Numbered from the stretch's first letter, positions 1-9,464 are shown. The stretch is DNA of 64,000 nt from Chloroflexota bacterium (GCA_034717495.1 JAYELL010000076.1:79867-143866); one strand, 5' to 3'. Numbers and translations: made by a program. Notes: generated by a model from the letters alone, not told the origin.

Positions 1-635
1 CGAACCGCCTGGGGAAGAATTACATAGCGCATGGCCTGCCAGTTGGACATGCCCAGGGAACGGGCAGCCTCCATCTGGCCACGTTCGATGGACTCGATCC
101 CTGCGCGGAAGACCTCGGATAGAAAGGCGCTGTAGCCGATGGTCAGCGCAATGATGACTCTTGTGGTGAAGTCGAAATCGCGCACCTGTACACCGGCCAG
201 CGCCTGCCCAAGTCCAGTCAGAATACCCAACCCCAGCAGGAATTCTCCCACGGCGTTGACAGCCTGAGCCATCGCTGGCGCTCCGGCGAAGACGATGAAA
301 TAGAGCAGCACCAACATCGGCAAACCGCGGATGACCTCGACGTAGAAGGTCGAGATTTCCTGCAGCACGCGTCTGTGTGATACCCGCATCAAGGCAATCA
401 GCAACCCCAACGCCATCGAGAGGGCGTATGCGATCACCGAAACCTTGATCGTGATGCCAACACCCTTTACGACCGCCTGGAAAATGACCGTATAATCCTC
501 GTCGCTGATGATCTTCCAGATGAAAATCAGCCCCAGGATGATAATGAAGATCAACCAGTAGGGTGGACGCCGCAGCAGGCTGCTTATCGAGCCCTTGCGG
601 TCAATCGTAGGTACGGTCTGAGCGTTGACACTCAT
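1..635 (-). CDS. Polar amino-acid ABC transporter permease (partial, 3' end outside window)
   Basis: Reading the minus strand from the ATG at 635 gives a hydrophobic protein of at least 211 residues that runs off the window edge. It has a short cytoplasmic N-terminus, a first membrane segment around residues 25-40, and further segments typical of HisM/GlnP-type permeases. The EAA-like loop, which docks the ATPase, is readable near the window edge (ERGQMEAARSLGMSNWQAM). A purine-rich ribosome site (AAGGAT) lies just before the ATG. The gene lies directly downstream of the binding-lipoprotein gene on the same strand, so the two belong to one polar amino-acid uptake operon; the ATPase is expected beyond the window. 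The exact substrate cannot be told. Confidence 0.9.
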   Translation of the reverse strand, partial: MSVNAQTVPTIDRKGSISSLLRRPPYWLIFIIILGLIFIWKIISDEDYTVIFQAVVKGVGITIKVSVIAYALSMALGLLIALMRVSHRRVLQEISTFYVEVIRGLPMLVLLYFIVFAGAPAMAQAVNAVGEFLLGLGILTGLGQALAGVQVRDFDFTTRVIIALTIGYSAFLSEVFRAGIESIERGQMEAARSLGMSNWQAMRYVILPQAV

Positions 636-698
636 AGCTTTATCCTTTTCCCAGAGGATTCACAGTGGCGGTTCCGTCGGTCCCGCTTTTACGCAACA

Positions 699-725
699 GA
701 GCTCGCAGCGCTGCGCCGCGAGCTC
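699..725 (-). other. Intercistronic stem-loop between binding protein and permease
   Basis: Perfect 8-bp arms (GAGCTCGC at 699-706, GCGAGCTC at 718-725) enclose an 11-nt loop, in the 180-bp gap between the binding-protein stop and the permease start. There is no T-tract. Such hairpins commonly protect the upstream mRNA so the binding protein outnumbers the membrane components; that role is inferred here. Confidence 0.5.
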
Positions 726-815
726 CGGCAGTCAAATCGTTAAGTGGATGGTCTTCACCCTGCCGGCAGCGTACTTCAGGCACCTGTCCAGCAGGGAGGT
801 CCAATCAGCGTCTCT

Positions 816-2456
816 CTACTCGGTTGGATCGTAGGCAAAGAACCACTTGTTGCTCAGGTGATCAAAGAAACCATCCACGCGCATGGTAGCGATGGCCTGG
901 TCGAAGCTTTCGACCAGATCACTGTCTGGTGTGAAGATAAAGCCAAAGTTTTCGCTCGCCAGTGGCTCTCCAATCACCTCCAGTTGATCAGGATTGGCGC
1001 CGATGTATCCCTTGGTCGATGCAGCATCCATCAGCACCATGTCCACGTCGCCGGTAAGCAAGGCCTGGACGGCTGCGCCGAAGGTCTCGAAGAGCTTGAT
1101 GCGGGGGTTGGACTCGTCGCCATCCAGTACGTCGTAGACGGCAACATAGAAGTTGGTGGTGCCGGCCTGGGAACCGATCAGCAACTCATCGTTGGCTGCA
1201 AATTCCTCCGGCGTGGCGAAGCGATCTTCGCCGGCACCGACCAACATGAACTGCTCGGCGGTCATGTAGGGAATGGAGAAGTCAACCTGTTCCCCCCGCT
1301 CCTCGGTAATGGTGATGCCATCCATGCCGATGTCGAATTGGCCCTGGCGAACGGCGGAGATCATGGTGTCCCAGGCGGTCACGTTCCAGTCGACCTCACA
1401 GTTGATTCGCACACATAGCTCGTTTATGGCGTCATACTCCCAGCCAATGGCCTCGCCGGTCTTGGGATCGACGAAGTTCAGCGGTACGTAGTCGTTGCCG
1501 GTGACCGCAACAACGGTGCGGCCTTCCAGATCGGGCAGGCTGTCGTAAAGGTCATCCTGGTTCGGATCGGTCAGGAAGAACCACTTGTTGTTGAGGAAGT
1601 GCAGAAAGCCGTCCTCTTGCATAGAGGCAATAGCGGCATCGAAGGGCTCTGCCAGATCGCTTTCCGGCGTGAAGATGAAGCCGAACTCCTCGGTGCCAAG
1701 AGGTTCACCCACGATGTTCAACTGGTCAGGGTTGGCACCCATGTAGCCCCGGCTTGAGGCGGCATCCATCAGCACCATGTCCACATCCCCTGAGAGCAAG
1801 GCCTGGACGGCCGCGCCGAAGGTCTCAAAGAGCTTGATGCGGGCGTTGGACTCGTCGCCATCCAGGACGTCGTAGACGGCAACGTAGAAGTTGGTCGTGC
1901 CGGCCTGGGAGCCGATCAGCAACTCGTCGTTGGCTGCGAATTCTTCCGGCGTGGTGAAGCGGTCTTCGCCGGCACCGACCAGCATGTATTGCTGTGACAC
2001 CATGTAGGGGTTGGAGAAATCAACCTGTTCTCCCCGCTCCTCGGTGATAGTAATGCCGTCCATGCCCACGTCGAACTGGCCCTGGCGAACGGCGGAGATC
2101 ATGGTGTCCCAGGCGGTGACGTTCCAGTCGACGTCGCAGTTCAGGCGCCGGCAGATCTCCTCCACCGCGTCGTACTCCCATCCGACGGCCTCACCGGTCT
2201 TGGGATCAACGTAGTTGAGAGGAATGTAGTCATTGCCAGTGACTGCCACGATCGTCCGGCCACCAAGGTCAAAAAGATCACCCTTGGCAACAGGGGCGGC
2301 CGGTTCCGGGGCGGGGGCTTCTTCTTTGGCCGGTTCTTGCCCGGCTGGCGCCGGCGCATCCGGTACAACGGCTTGGGGAATCGCTGGTGGTGTGCAGGCC
2401 ACTGCGACCATGCTTACGATCACGATCAGGAACAGAAAGGCTCGGAAGGTCCTCAT
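816..2456 (-). CDS. Amino-acid-binding lipoprotein with two tandem SBP_bac_3 domains
   Basis: This 546-residue extracytoplasmic solute-binding protein should capture amino acids for the adjacent ABC permease. It has a lipoprotein signal with lipobox VAVAC (Cys21), then a Pro/Ala/Glu-rich linker to about residue 60, then two complete family-3 binding domains (about 63-310 and 311-546). Each carries the VAVTGNDY start, the ERGEQVDFS ligand-site segment and the VDMVLMDAAS hinge segment. The copies are near-identical, also in DNA, with a 738-bp period. I chose the ATG at 2456 rather than upstream starts because AGGAG precedes it and the signal peptide starts there. Most family members have one domain of about 230-250 residues, so this is a recent internal duplication or one kept uniform by gene conversion. 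The specific ligand is unknown. Confidence 0.92.
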   Translation of the reverse strand: MRTFRAFLFLIVIVSMVAVACTPPAIPQAVVPDAPAPAGQEPAKEEAPAPEPAAPVAKGDLFDLGGRTIVAVTGNDYIPLNYVDPKTGEAVGWEYDAVEEICRRLNCDVDWNVTAWDTMISAVRQGQFDVGMDGITITEERGEQVDFSNPYMVSQQYMLVGAGEDRFTTPEEFAANDELLIGSQAGTTNFYVAVYDVLDGDESNARIKLFETFGAAVQALLSGDVDMVLMDAASSRGYMGANPDQLNIVGEPLGTEEFGFIFTPESDLAEPFDAAIASMQEDGFLHFLNNKWFFLTDPNQDDLYDSLPDLEGRTVVAVTGNDYVPLNFVDPKTGEAIGWEYDAINELCVRINCEVDWNVTAWDTMISAVRQGQFDIGMDGITITEERGEQVDFSIPYMTAEQFMLVGAGEDRFATPEEFAANDELLIGSQAGTTNFYVAVYDVLDGDESNPRIKLFETFGAAVQALLTGDVDMVLMDAASTKGYIGANPDQLEVIGEPLASENFGFIFTPDSDLVESFDQAIATMRVDGFFDHLSNKWFFAYDPTE

Positions 2457-2507
2457 GCTATTCACTCCTGTTGGAACGAGTCTCAAGGTGGCGATTGTCT
2501 TTCGTGA

Positions 2508-2537
2508 ATTATACCCCGCCCGGGGCATTCTGGGTAA
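2508..2537 (-). promoter_or_regulatory. Promoter of the amino-acid transporter operon
   Basis: On the minus strand a perfect -10 TATAAT (2508-2513) lies 18 bp after a TTACCC -35-like hexamer (2532-2537). The predicted start is about 45-50 nt before the lipoprotein ATG at 2456. The rest of the gap up to 2690 holds AT/GC-mixed repetitive sequence with a repeated CTGATACT word and no gene. Confidence 0.6.
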
Positions 2538-2690
2538 CCTGTGGTGCAACATGTCATCCCCGCGGCCAATGCGACACGGCGGCGGTGGGAAAATCGTCAA
2601 TTGTCGGCGGTCAAGGGTATCGATTCAGATTCCTGGAAGTGACCATCTGATCCTCCGACCTCTGATACTCTGATACTCCGACCCTTCGAG

Positions 2691-5618
2691 CTACAGCACT
2701 TTCGTGACGGACAGCGGCGGCGACAGCGACTGGTTGGCCTCGCTGATGGCCTGTTCGGAGCCCAGGACCACGATGTCCCCTTGTTCCGCTACCAGGTCCA
2801 GCAGATCGGCGAAAGAGCGGAAATCCCTGACCTCTGTGGTCAGTACCTCGTTGCGCAGGCGCTGGCGGATCTCGTCGCTGTTTCCATCCAGATGACGGGT
2901 CATTGAAGCAAAACCTTTCGTATCTGGCAGCATGTACTGGTCCATGCCTCCGATGACGCCGATGATGATCTTGTCCACGTCCTCCTGGGTGAGGTCCACC
3001 TCGCGCAGGTAGTCGGCGGTTGCATCATAGATAGTTAAGGTGTTTTCCAGGTTTGGATCGCGGTAGGAGAGGTAGGCCAGCATGCCGGATATGTTGTTGA
3101 AGGCACCGAATCCGCCGTAAGCGCCACCCTGGACCCTCACCTGGTCCCACAACCAGGTATTATCCATGAATTTGACCACAACCAGGGATGATCCATCCAA
3201 CTCATATCCCAGATCGTACAGGTTGGCTCCCTTGCCAACGTAGTTGACCATGCTCGGGATAGTCAATCCCTCCGGGCCCCTGGCGAATTCGGGCTGCCAG
3301 TCGGCGGGGGCAGCCTGCTTTTTGGGCATGGCGTCGATAAAGGTGGCAAGTTGGGGTTGGAAACCATCGTAGGCATCATGATCCAAAGTGACGTTAAGCA
3401 GCATGCTGTTACCATCGACCAGCGTGTCTCGCATCTGTTCCAGTTTGACGAGAACGGCAGGCCAATCCTGGTCGATCCATTCTATCAGTTGCCGCAGGAA
3501 AAAGATCTGGTCCACGCCGTGCATCTGGTCGCTGAGCCAATCGGCTGTGCGGAAGTGGGAGCGCAAACGGCGGAAAACGACGCTGTGCCCTGAGGGAATC
3601 AGACCCGCCTCCAGGCCGGCCTTTCGCTCCAGCACGATCTGGCGAAAGCGATCCTGGTTGTCCAGATCGGCGCTGAGCAGGACGTCGCGCAGGATATCCA
3701 GCAACGCCTGGCTTTTGTCGACCGTCGCCTTGCCATCCAGGAAGAACCAGCTTTCTGTATCACCTGGGCGCGACGTAGCCAGATGGGTCGTGGCGGAGAT
3801 GCCACCGGTTTCCCTGCCGATACGCTGGGACAGTTTTACGTAATCCTCCTCCTCGGTGCCCATGCCCAACAGCAGACGACCGAACAGGCCTGCGTAGGGC
3901 AACAGGTCCTGAGGCAATGTCTGCAGATTGAAGCCTACCTGAAGGTAGAGGATGCCATTGGTGGCGATGTCATGGGTGAGGACAGGTACGCCGTGGATCT
4001 CTGTCTCCTCAATCGGAATCTTTTTGATCTCCCTGTCCAGGTCATCGACGGTCAGGGTCGGGATCGTTGCCAGATCCTCCGGGGAGTCGGGCATGTCCAG
4101 CAGTTTCTTCAGACGGTTCATCTCCTCCATGACTCGTTGAAGGTCTTCCTGCTCCATCTGGCTGCGCGCGGCCTCCAACCGGGTCCGTTCGGCGGCTTCT
4201 GCCTCTTCCCGTGCCGATGAATCGGGCTGCAAGAGCACCACCGTGCGGTGGGGATTGTTCAGGAAGTTGCTCTCGATCAGCTCTTCGAAGTAGCGCGGAT
4301 CCTTTTCGACATTGGCTTTCACTGAATTCAGGGGTGCCTCGAAGGCCAGGGCGTCGATGGGGTCACCACCGTGCTGCCAGAGGTAGAGCGAGGTCAGCCA
4401 GCGTGCCAGGCCGCGCGGGAAGGAACCGGTATTGGCTTCCCGGAGTCGAAATTCCATGGTATTGAGCGATGCGGCGATCATGTCGGGGTCGATGCCGTCG
4501 CGAGCCAGACCGGTCAACGTATCCAGCACCAGCTGCTCCACCTTGTCAGCGTCCTTGGCTGCGATACCTTTCAAGCCGGTGGAGAAGATACCCTGGCGAT
4601 AGGCGCTGTCGTAGCCCTGGCCTGTCAGATTCTCGCCGAGGCCGGAGTCGATCAAAGCCTTGCGCAGAGGAGATGCCTGGCTGCCAACCAGAGTGTGGGA
4701 AAGGATTTCCAGCGCCAGTGTGTTCTCGATGTCGGTGATCTCGTCGAACATCCAATTGACGGTAATAAAACTGCGATTGACCGGATCCTGGTTTCCCTCC
4801 TCGCCTTCCGAGCCTGCATCATAGCCGAAGGTGAACCGCCTGGTTTCTGCAAAGCGAGGTTGAAGCGCAATCGGCGGTGCAGGTTCGATTGCTTCGTAGC
4901 CACTCAGATAGGCGTCGACCAGGCGGAAGCGATCGTCCGAAGGATCATCGCCGTAGAAGAAGATATAGGAATTGGATGGATGATAATGTCGTTGGTAGAA
5001 ACTCTTGAACTGCTCATAGGTGAGATCGGGGATTACCGTCGGATCGCCACCTGAATCCAGGCTGTAGACATTGTCTGGAAACAGAGACTGCTGCGTGTAA
5101 CGACCGATCAGGGAGTCCGGCGACGAATAAACACCCTTCATCTCGTTGAAAACGACGCCCTTGTAGGTCAGTTGACTATCGGCGCTCTCCAACTCATAGT
5201 GCCAGCCCTCCGTTTGCAGTGTCTCCGGGGTGATAAATGGTTTGAACACCGCGTCCAGATAGACGCTGATCAGGTTATAGAAATCCTGAAGATTCTGGCT
5301 GGCCACCGGATACATGGTCTTGTCCGGTGCTGTGAAGGCATTGAGGAAGGTGTTCAGCGAGCCCTTTCGCAACTCCTTGAACGGCTCCTTGACTGGATAG
5401 GACTCGGAGCCACTGAGGACCGAGTGCTCCAGGATATGGGGCAGCCCGGTGGAGTCCTCGGGTGGCGTGGCGAAAGCAATGCCAAACACCTTGTTCTCGT
5501 CGTCATTTTCCAAAGCCAGCAGGCGAGCGCCGGTCTTGACGTGCCGATACACCAATGCCTGTGAGTTTATCTCGGGAACGAAACGTTCCTCGACCAATTC
5601 AAATCCATGGATCGTCAT
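2691..5618 (-). CDS. M16C (PreP/insulinase-like) zinc metallopeptidase
   Basis: The 975-residue protein matches the full length of presequence-protease-type M16C enzymes, which form a closed chamber of two halves and degrade peptides. The inverted zinc motif HILEH (His61, Glu64, His65) is clear, followed by the typical KEPFKELRKGSLNTF region with FTAPDKTMYPVAS. The C-terminal half carries the VRVQGGAYGGFG segment that helps bind substrate. The longer reading frame begins at 5981, but the ATG at 5618 is preceded by AGGAGA and coincides with the family N-terminus (GFELVEERFVPE). No signal peptide is seen, so a cytoplasmic peptide-clearing role is likely. It is transcribed on its own, upstream of the amino-acid transporter, which would fit recycling of peptide-derived amino acids (inference). 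Confidence 0.95.
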   Translation of the reverse strand: MTIHGFELVEERFVPEINSQALVYRHVKTGARLLALENDDENKVFGIAFATPPEDSTGLPHILEHSVLSGSESYPVKEPFKELRKGSLNTFLNAFTAPDKTMYPVASQNLQDFYNLISVYLDAVFKPFITPETLQTEGWHYELESADSQLTYKGVVFNEMKGVYSSPDSLIGRYTQQSLFPDNVYSLDSGGDPTVIPDLTYEQFKSFYQRHYHPSNSYIFFYGDDPSDDRFRLVDAYLSGYEAIEPAPPIALQPRFAETRRFTFGYDAGSEGEEGNQDPVNRSFITVNWMFDEITDIENTLALEILSHTLVGSQASPLRKALIDSGLGENLTGQGYDSAYRQGIFSTGLKGIAAKDADKVEQLVLDTLTGLARDGIDPDMIAASLNTMEFRLREANTGSFPRGLARWLTSLYLWQHGGDPIDALAFEAPLNSVKANVEKDPRYFEELIESNFLNNPHRTVVLLQPDSSAREEAEAAERTRLEAARSQMEQEDLQRVMEEMNRLKKLLDMPDSPEDLATIPTLTVDDLDREIKKIPIEETEIHGVPVLTHDIATNGILYLQVGFNLQTLPQDLLPYAGLFGRLLLGMGTEEEDYVKLSQRIGRETGGISATTHLATSRPGDTESWFFLDGKATVDKSQALLDILRDVLLSADLDNQDRFRQIVLERKAGLEAGLIPSGHSVVFRRLRSHFRTADWLSDQMHGVDQIFFLRQLIEWIDQDWPAVLVKLEQMRDTLVDGNSMLLNVTLDHDAYDGFQPQLATFIDAMPKKQAAPADWQPEFARGPEGLTIPSMVNYVGKGANLYDLGYELDGSSLVVVKFMDNTWLWDQVRVQGGAYGGFGAFNNISGMLAYLSYRDPNLENTLTIYDATADYLREVDLTQEDVDKIIIGVIGGMDQYMLPDTKGFASMTRHLDGNSDEIRQRLRNEVLTTEVRDFRSFADLLDLVAEQGDIVVLGSEQAISEANQSLSPPLSVTKVL

Positions 5619-5727
5619 TCTACGTGTTTCTCCTGGGGCTCCCGGGGTAAGGAAACCATTATGACTGACCCCTCCAACGGCTTTTCTACCGATTTCGCGG
5701 GTCGTTGAGCTGATTATTTGAAAGAGC

Positions 5728-5756
5728 ATTTTACCGTTTGCACGGGCAAAATCCAA
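5728..5756 (-). promoter_or_regulatory. Promoter of the M16C peptidase gene
   Basis: On the minus strand TTGGAT (5751-5756), a 17-bp spacer and TAAAAT (5728-5733) form a good housekeeping promoter. The predicted leader to the ATG at 5618 is about 100 nt. Confidence 0.5.
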
Positions 5757-5856
5757 ATAGCAACATGATCTCATTTTGCATTCTATGATCGTTTGGGATA
5801 AAGTTGAGCGATCGGCGTCTCCTTCGCAGATTTCGTCCGGGAAAACTTCATCATCA

Positions 5857-7008
5857 ATGACCCTCTTTCGCTTCGAAACCCCACCCAGCGCATCGATGAA
5901 CCGGGTGCGAATCATGGATCTACCGGGATTGCCCCTGGATGACGCGGTTCGCGACCGGCGCGGTGATGAACTGATTTCCAACCGCGCATTGATGGCGCTG
6001 GCAGCCGAATACGCTGAGGCCCTGGGGCTGCGCCGTGATTCCCTGATCGGCAGGACGCCCCAACTTACCCAGAGCGATGTTTTTCTGCGGGATCAGGCCG
6101 CACGTATGGTACAAGAGGCGTTGTCCGGACCGGAAGGGGAGGCGCGGGCCGCGGCAGAGTCGATTGCCCGGCGACTGGGGCGTAATCTGGGATGGCTGCT
6201 GGTGGCTCTGCACCGGGGTGACAGATGCAATCGATCTGTCCGGCCTGATTGGCACGCCCGGGACTGGGAAAGGTGGAGCGCCGTACGCACCGTCTGGCTT
6301 GGCGGCGGTCTTTCCATCGGACAATTGGGTGACCTGATCGCTGAGGAGGCCCAAACCCTGTTGCGGGCGATGCATTGTGGCGTTATCACCGTGAAGCTGT
6401 CGCCATATCGGGATCTGGTTGCCCTGGTGGGCGCTGGCCGTACCGTCCCTGTCGCGTTGATGGATAGACAACGCACTGTTCTGTGCCTGGACTTCGGCCA
6501 TACGCTGGTGAAACGAGCGGGTTTGATTTTCCGGGATGGTGTCATGGTCGGACTTGAGCCATTGGCGCCGCGCCTGGCCGACTGGCAGCAGATTCTGGGC
6601 CAGGCGGAGGCGTCTGAAGCGGTGGGCTTCAGGGTGCTGAACTTCGTAGCGCGTACCATCGCCGAGGCCCTCAGCGAGCTTCCTCAGACTGAACCGGCGG
6701 CCATCGTCAGCATTGCTGCCTACAGGCAACAGGGAAGATTGGTGGGCAATGGACCTTATGCAACCATTCATGCTGCGGGAGGCCAGGCGTCGGCGGAGAC
6801 CATCATCGGCGATGCGGTTGGGCAGCGTACTGGTCATCATCCTACGGTGCGGGTCATTCACGATGGGACCGCAGCCTCGCTGGCTCATGCCGGGACGCCT
6901 GACAGCGCAATTCTGATGCTTGGCACGGCTCTGGGTGTCGGGTTCCCTTCCGGCGAGACTGGCGGGTTGTGCCCTGTCGCACCAGATCTGGTACCGGCAC
7001 AGGCTTGA
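5857..7008 (+). CDS. ASKHA-superfamily (sugar-kinase-like) protein of unknown substrate
   Basis: The protein has about 383 residues. The C-terminal 250 residues look like an actin-fold phosphotransferase: a PHOSPHATE1-like stretch LCLDFGHTLVKRA, then an acidic/glycine pair VIHDGTAASLAHAG, then AILMLGTALGVGFP, which resembles the adenosine-loop glycines of ROK and hexokinase-type kinases. The N-terminal 130 residues are helical and unfamiliar. The first phosphate loop reads DFGHT rather than DxGxT/N, so catalysis is uncertain. No start has a clear ribosome site; ATGs at 5776, 5857 and 5896 are all possible. The gene is divergent from the peptidase and apparently monocistronic. I do not recognise a named family. 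Confidence 0.6.
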   Translation: MTLFRFETPPSASMNRVRIMDLPGLPLDDAVRDRRGDELISNRALMALAAEYAEALGLRRDSLIGRTPQLTQSDVFLRDQAARMVQEALSGPEGEARAAAESIARRLGRNLGWLLVALHRGDRCNRSVRPDWHARDWERWSAVRTVWLGGGLSIGQLGDLIAEEAQTLLRAMHCGVITVKLSPYRDLVALVGAGRTVPVALMDRQRTVLCLDFGHTLVKRAGLIFRDGVMVGLEPLAPRLADWQQILGQAEASEAVGFRVLNFVARTIAEALSELPQTEPAAIVSIAAYRQQGRLVGNGPYATIHAAGGQASAETIIGDAVGQRTGHHPTVRVIHDGTAASLAHAGTPDSAILMLGTALGVGFPSGETGGLCPVAPDLVPAQA

Positions 7009-7066
7009 TAACCGATGTTACGCAGTTTTGCCGCTGACCGCCGACCGCCTGTAACCGATCACGGAT

Positions 7067-7112
7067 CGCGGTCCGCCGTCTGCCGTCCGCGGTCTTCTGA
7101 AAGCCGTCTGCC
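7067..7112 (-). repeat. Single copy of the heptad-based dispersed repeat
   Basis: Read on the minus strand this stretch gives GACGGCTTTCAGAAGACCGC followed by GGACGG/AGACGG/CGGACCG words, the same unit that forms the array at 63740-64000. It lies in the 239-bp gap between the ASKHA gene and the P450 gene, immediately upstream of the P450 promoter. Confidence 0.8.
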
Positions 7113-7134
7113 ATACAGACTTTCCCATGCTGTG

Positions 7135-7143
7135 TGTTATAAT
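7135..7143 (+). promoter_or_regulatory. Extended -10 promoter of the P450 gene
   Basis: TGTTATAAT at 7135-7143 is a perfect extended -10 element; no good -35 is present at 17 bp. The predicted start near 7150 gives a leader of about 98 nt. A near-identical string (TGTGTTATAATCG) occurs on the minus strand at 47931-47939. Confidence 0.6.
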
Positions 7144-7247
7144 CGAAACCGCAATGGAAATGGTGGCACAAATAGTCCCCGTAATTTCGCCTTCAAACGA
7201 AATGTTTGATCTGCAGGGTCAGTTTCATGGAACCAGGAGATAAATAC

Positions 7248-8627
7248 ATGGCAACGGACACAACGACAACGCGCGAAAAAGGAAAGGTTGCTCCCGGGCC
7301 TGAGGGAAATCAACTGCTTGGCGCACTTTTGAACTCCTCCAAAGAGGACGTGATCGCTTCCTACGTGGAGCTTTGGCGAGAGTATGGTGACGTGGTACGT
7401 CTGAACATGGGACCGCTTGCCGTCCAGCAGTTTGTGTTGCCCGAGCATGTCAGGCATATCATGGTGCGGAATGCGGCTAACTATCCCAAGGGCATGAGCC
7501 ATGACAAGCTGCGCATTGCCCTGGGCAACGGCCTGTTGACCAGTGGTGGTCCCCTTTGGCAGCGGCAGCGGCGGCTTATGCAACCCACTTATACACCACG
7601 GGCCGTCACCAGGTTTGCCGATATCATGGTTGACGCGACCGAACAGATGATCAAACGCTGGCAGGTGCAGACCAAATCGGATGATACGCTGGTCGTCAAT
7701 GCTGAGATGATGCGTCTGACCATGAGCGTGATCTCCCGGTCCATGTTCGACCTGGATATCAGCGAGGATTTCGCCGAAGCCGGAGAGGCGCTGGTAACCA
7801 TCCTGGAGTTCGCGGCCGAGCGCTCCATGTCGTTTATTGATCCGCCGCTCTTCCTTCCGACACCCATGAACCGGCGATTTAAGCGCTCGATCGAGGCTCT
7901 GGATACCTTCCTCTACGCCATTATCGACGAACGGAGCGAGCAACCGCCCGGGGATGATCTGCTGAGCCTGTTGATGACCGCACGGGATGAGGAAACGGGG
8001 GAGGTGATGACGCGGGAACAGCTGCGAGATGAGGTTCTGATCACCTTCTTCGCCGGCCATGAGACCACGGCAACCCTGTTGACCTGGACCTGGTATCTGC
8101 TTTCCAAGTATCCCGCGGTAGACGAAAAGCTTCAGGATGAGTTGCACAGGGTGTTGGCCGGCCGGCACTCGACCGTCGAGGATATTCCCGAGCTGGCCTA
8201 TACCCGCATGATCATCGACGAAGTGCTGCGCCTCTACTCGCCGGTGGCGATCATGGCGCGCGATCCGATCGAGGCCGACGTGATCGGAGGATATGAAGTG
8301 CCTGCAGGATCGCTGGTTTCGATAACGCCATTCATTACCCACCGCCACCCCGAGTTTTGGGATAATCCAGAAGCCTTTATGCCCGAACGATTTACACCTG
8401 AGGAGATCGAAAAGCGGCCTCGCTATGCCTACTATCCCTTCGGCGCGGGCCAACGCATTTGCCTCGGGCAACACTTCGCCCTCCTTGAGGGGGTTTTGGT
8501 CGTGGCCGAACTGGCCCAGCGTTATCAACTCCAGGTCGTGCCGGGACTACAACTCATGCCCGAGTTCATGGGGACATTGCGCCCTGACAAGGATCTGCTC
8601 ATGACATTACATAAGAGGGAGCATTGA
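7248..8627 (+). CDS. Cytochrome P450
   Basis: This 459-residue haem monooxygenase would oxidise a small or lipid-like substrate with electrons from unidentified partners; no ferredoxin or reductase gene is nearby. All family landmarks are present: helix-I oxygen-binding motif AGHETTATL, the K-helix ExxR (EVLR in DEVLRLYSPV), the PERF motif (MPERFTPEE), and the haem loop FGAGQRICLG, whose cysteine (about residue 405) ligates iron. There is no membrane anchor, as in soluble bacterial P450s. The ATG at 7248 is chosen because AGGAGA lies 7 nt upstream. Its TGA overlaps the ATG of the PIG-L deacetylase gene by one base, so the two are translationally coupled and probably act in one pathway. Confidence 0.95.
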   Translation: MATDTTTTREKGKVAPGPEGNQLLGALLNSSKEDVIASYVELWREYGDVVRLNMGPLAVQQFVLPEHVRHIMVRNAANYPKGMSHDKLRIALGNGLLTSGGPLWQRQRRLMQPTYTPRAVTRFADIMVDATEQMIKRWQVQTKSDDTLVVNAEMMRLTMSVISRSMFDLDISEDFAEAGEALVTILEFAAERSMSFIDPPLFLPTPMNRRFKRSIEALDTFLYAIIDERSEQPPGDDLLSLLMTARDEETGEVMTREQLRDEVLITFFAGHETTATLLTWTWYLLSKYPAVDEKLQDELHRVLAGRHSTVEDIPELAYTRMIIDEVLRLYSPVAIMARDPIEADVIGGYEVPAGSLVSITPFITHRHPEFWDNPEAFMPERFTPEEIEKRPRYAYYPFGAGQRICLGQHFALLEGVLVVAELAQRYQLQVVPGLQLMPEFMGTLRPDKDLLMTLHKREH

Positions 8628-9352
8628 TGAACGATCAAAGCAGTGGCGAATTGCGGGTCCTGGCCATTTTTGCCCATCCCGACGACCCTGAATTTTCCTG
8701 TGCCGGCAGTGCTGCCGCATGGGTTGAGCAGGGAGCCCATATCACCTACGTTATCGTTACCAATGGGGCAGCGGGCAGCAATGACCGGGACCAGGATATC
8801 GGCGAACTGGTGTACATCCGTCAGGCCGAGCAGCGGGCGGCCTGCGCGGTCCTGGGTGTGCAAGAGGTACATTTCCTGGGCTACGCCGACGGTACCCTGC
8901 AGGCAAGCCTGGAACTGCGGCGCGACCTGACCCGGATCATCCGGCAGGTGAAGCCTCAACGAGTGGTCGTGGGGGACCCAACGGTCTATTTCAGGGGCGA
9001 CAGATACATCAACCACCCCGACCATCGCGCGGCCGGCGAGGCTGCTCTTTACGCTGTTTTTCCGAGTGCTGTGACCCGCCCGATTTTCCCGGAACTTCTG
9101 GCGGAGGGACATGAGCCGCACCAGGTCAATGAGATTTACATGACGAGCGACAGGGCCGCTATCAACACCTTTGTCGATATATCGGGTACCATCGAAAAAA
9201 AGATCGAGGCGTTGCGTTGCCACAAGAGTCAATTTGATGTGGGCGATGGGGAGTGGATTCGCAAGTGGGCTGTTGAGACGGGCGGGATTGTTGGATTCGA
9301 CTACGCTGAGGCCTTCCGGGTGATGAAGCTGGTCGACGAGGAGAGCCAGTAG
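8627..9352 (+). CDS. PIG-L/LmbE family zinc-dependent N-deacetylase
   Basis: The 241-residue protein belongs to the LmbE/PIG-L family, which removes acetyl groups from GlcNAc-type sugars (GlcNAc-PI, mycothiol and bacillithiol precursors, antibiotics). The zinc motif AHPDDPE lies near residue 18, where His and Asp-Asp bind metal and act in catalysis. The second metal histidine is probably in the NHPDHRAAGEAAL segment around residue 130. No signal peptide is seen. The start overlaps the P450 stop (TGATG), so expression is coupled to the P450. The substrate is unknown; a glycolipid or secondary metabolite is plausible given the P450 and the acyltransferase downstream. Confidence 0.9.
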   Translation: MNDQSSGELRVLAIFAHPDDPEFSCAGSAAAWVEQGAHITYVIVTNGAAGSNDRDQDIGELVYIRQAEQRAACAVLGVQEVHFLGYADGTLQASLELRRDLTRIIRQVKPQRVVVGDPTVYFRGDRYINHPDHRAAGEAALYAVFPSAVTRPIFPELLAEGHEPHQVNEIYMTSDRAAINTFVDISGTIEKKIEALRCHKSQFDVGDGEWIRKWAVETGGIVGFDYAEAFRVMKLVDEESQ

Positions 9353-9464
9353 CAGTATGCCCGACCTGCCCACTGAGGCCGGCCAGTGCTCCACCGTTCA
9401 GATATTCGTCCATCAGGCGACACCTTGAAGGAAGAACTTCTGGAAAATGGTGTTTGATTCCCGA

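Noticed and set aside
7137..8528. 463-codon minus-strand frame opposite the P450 gene
   Set aside because: It is the antisense of a strongly conserved gene with all P450 motifs; the frame has no recognisable family and no promoter.
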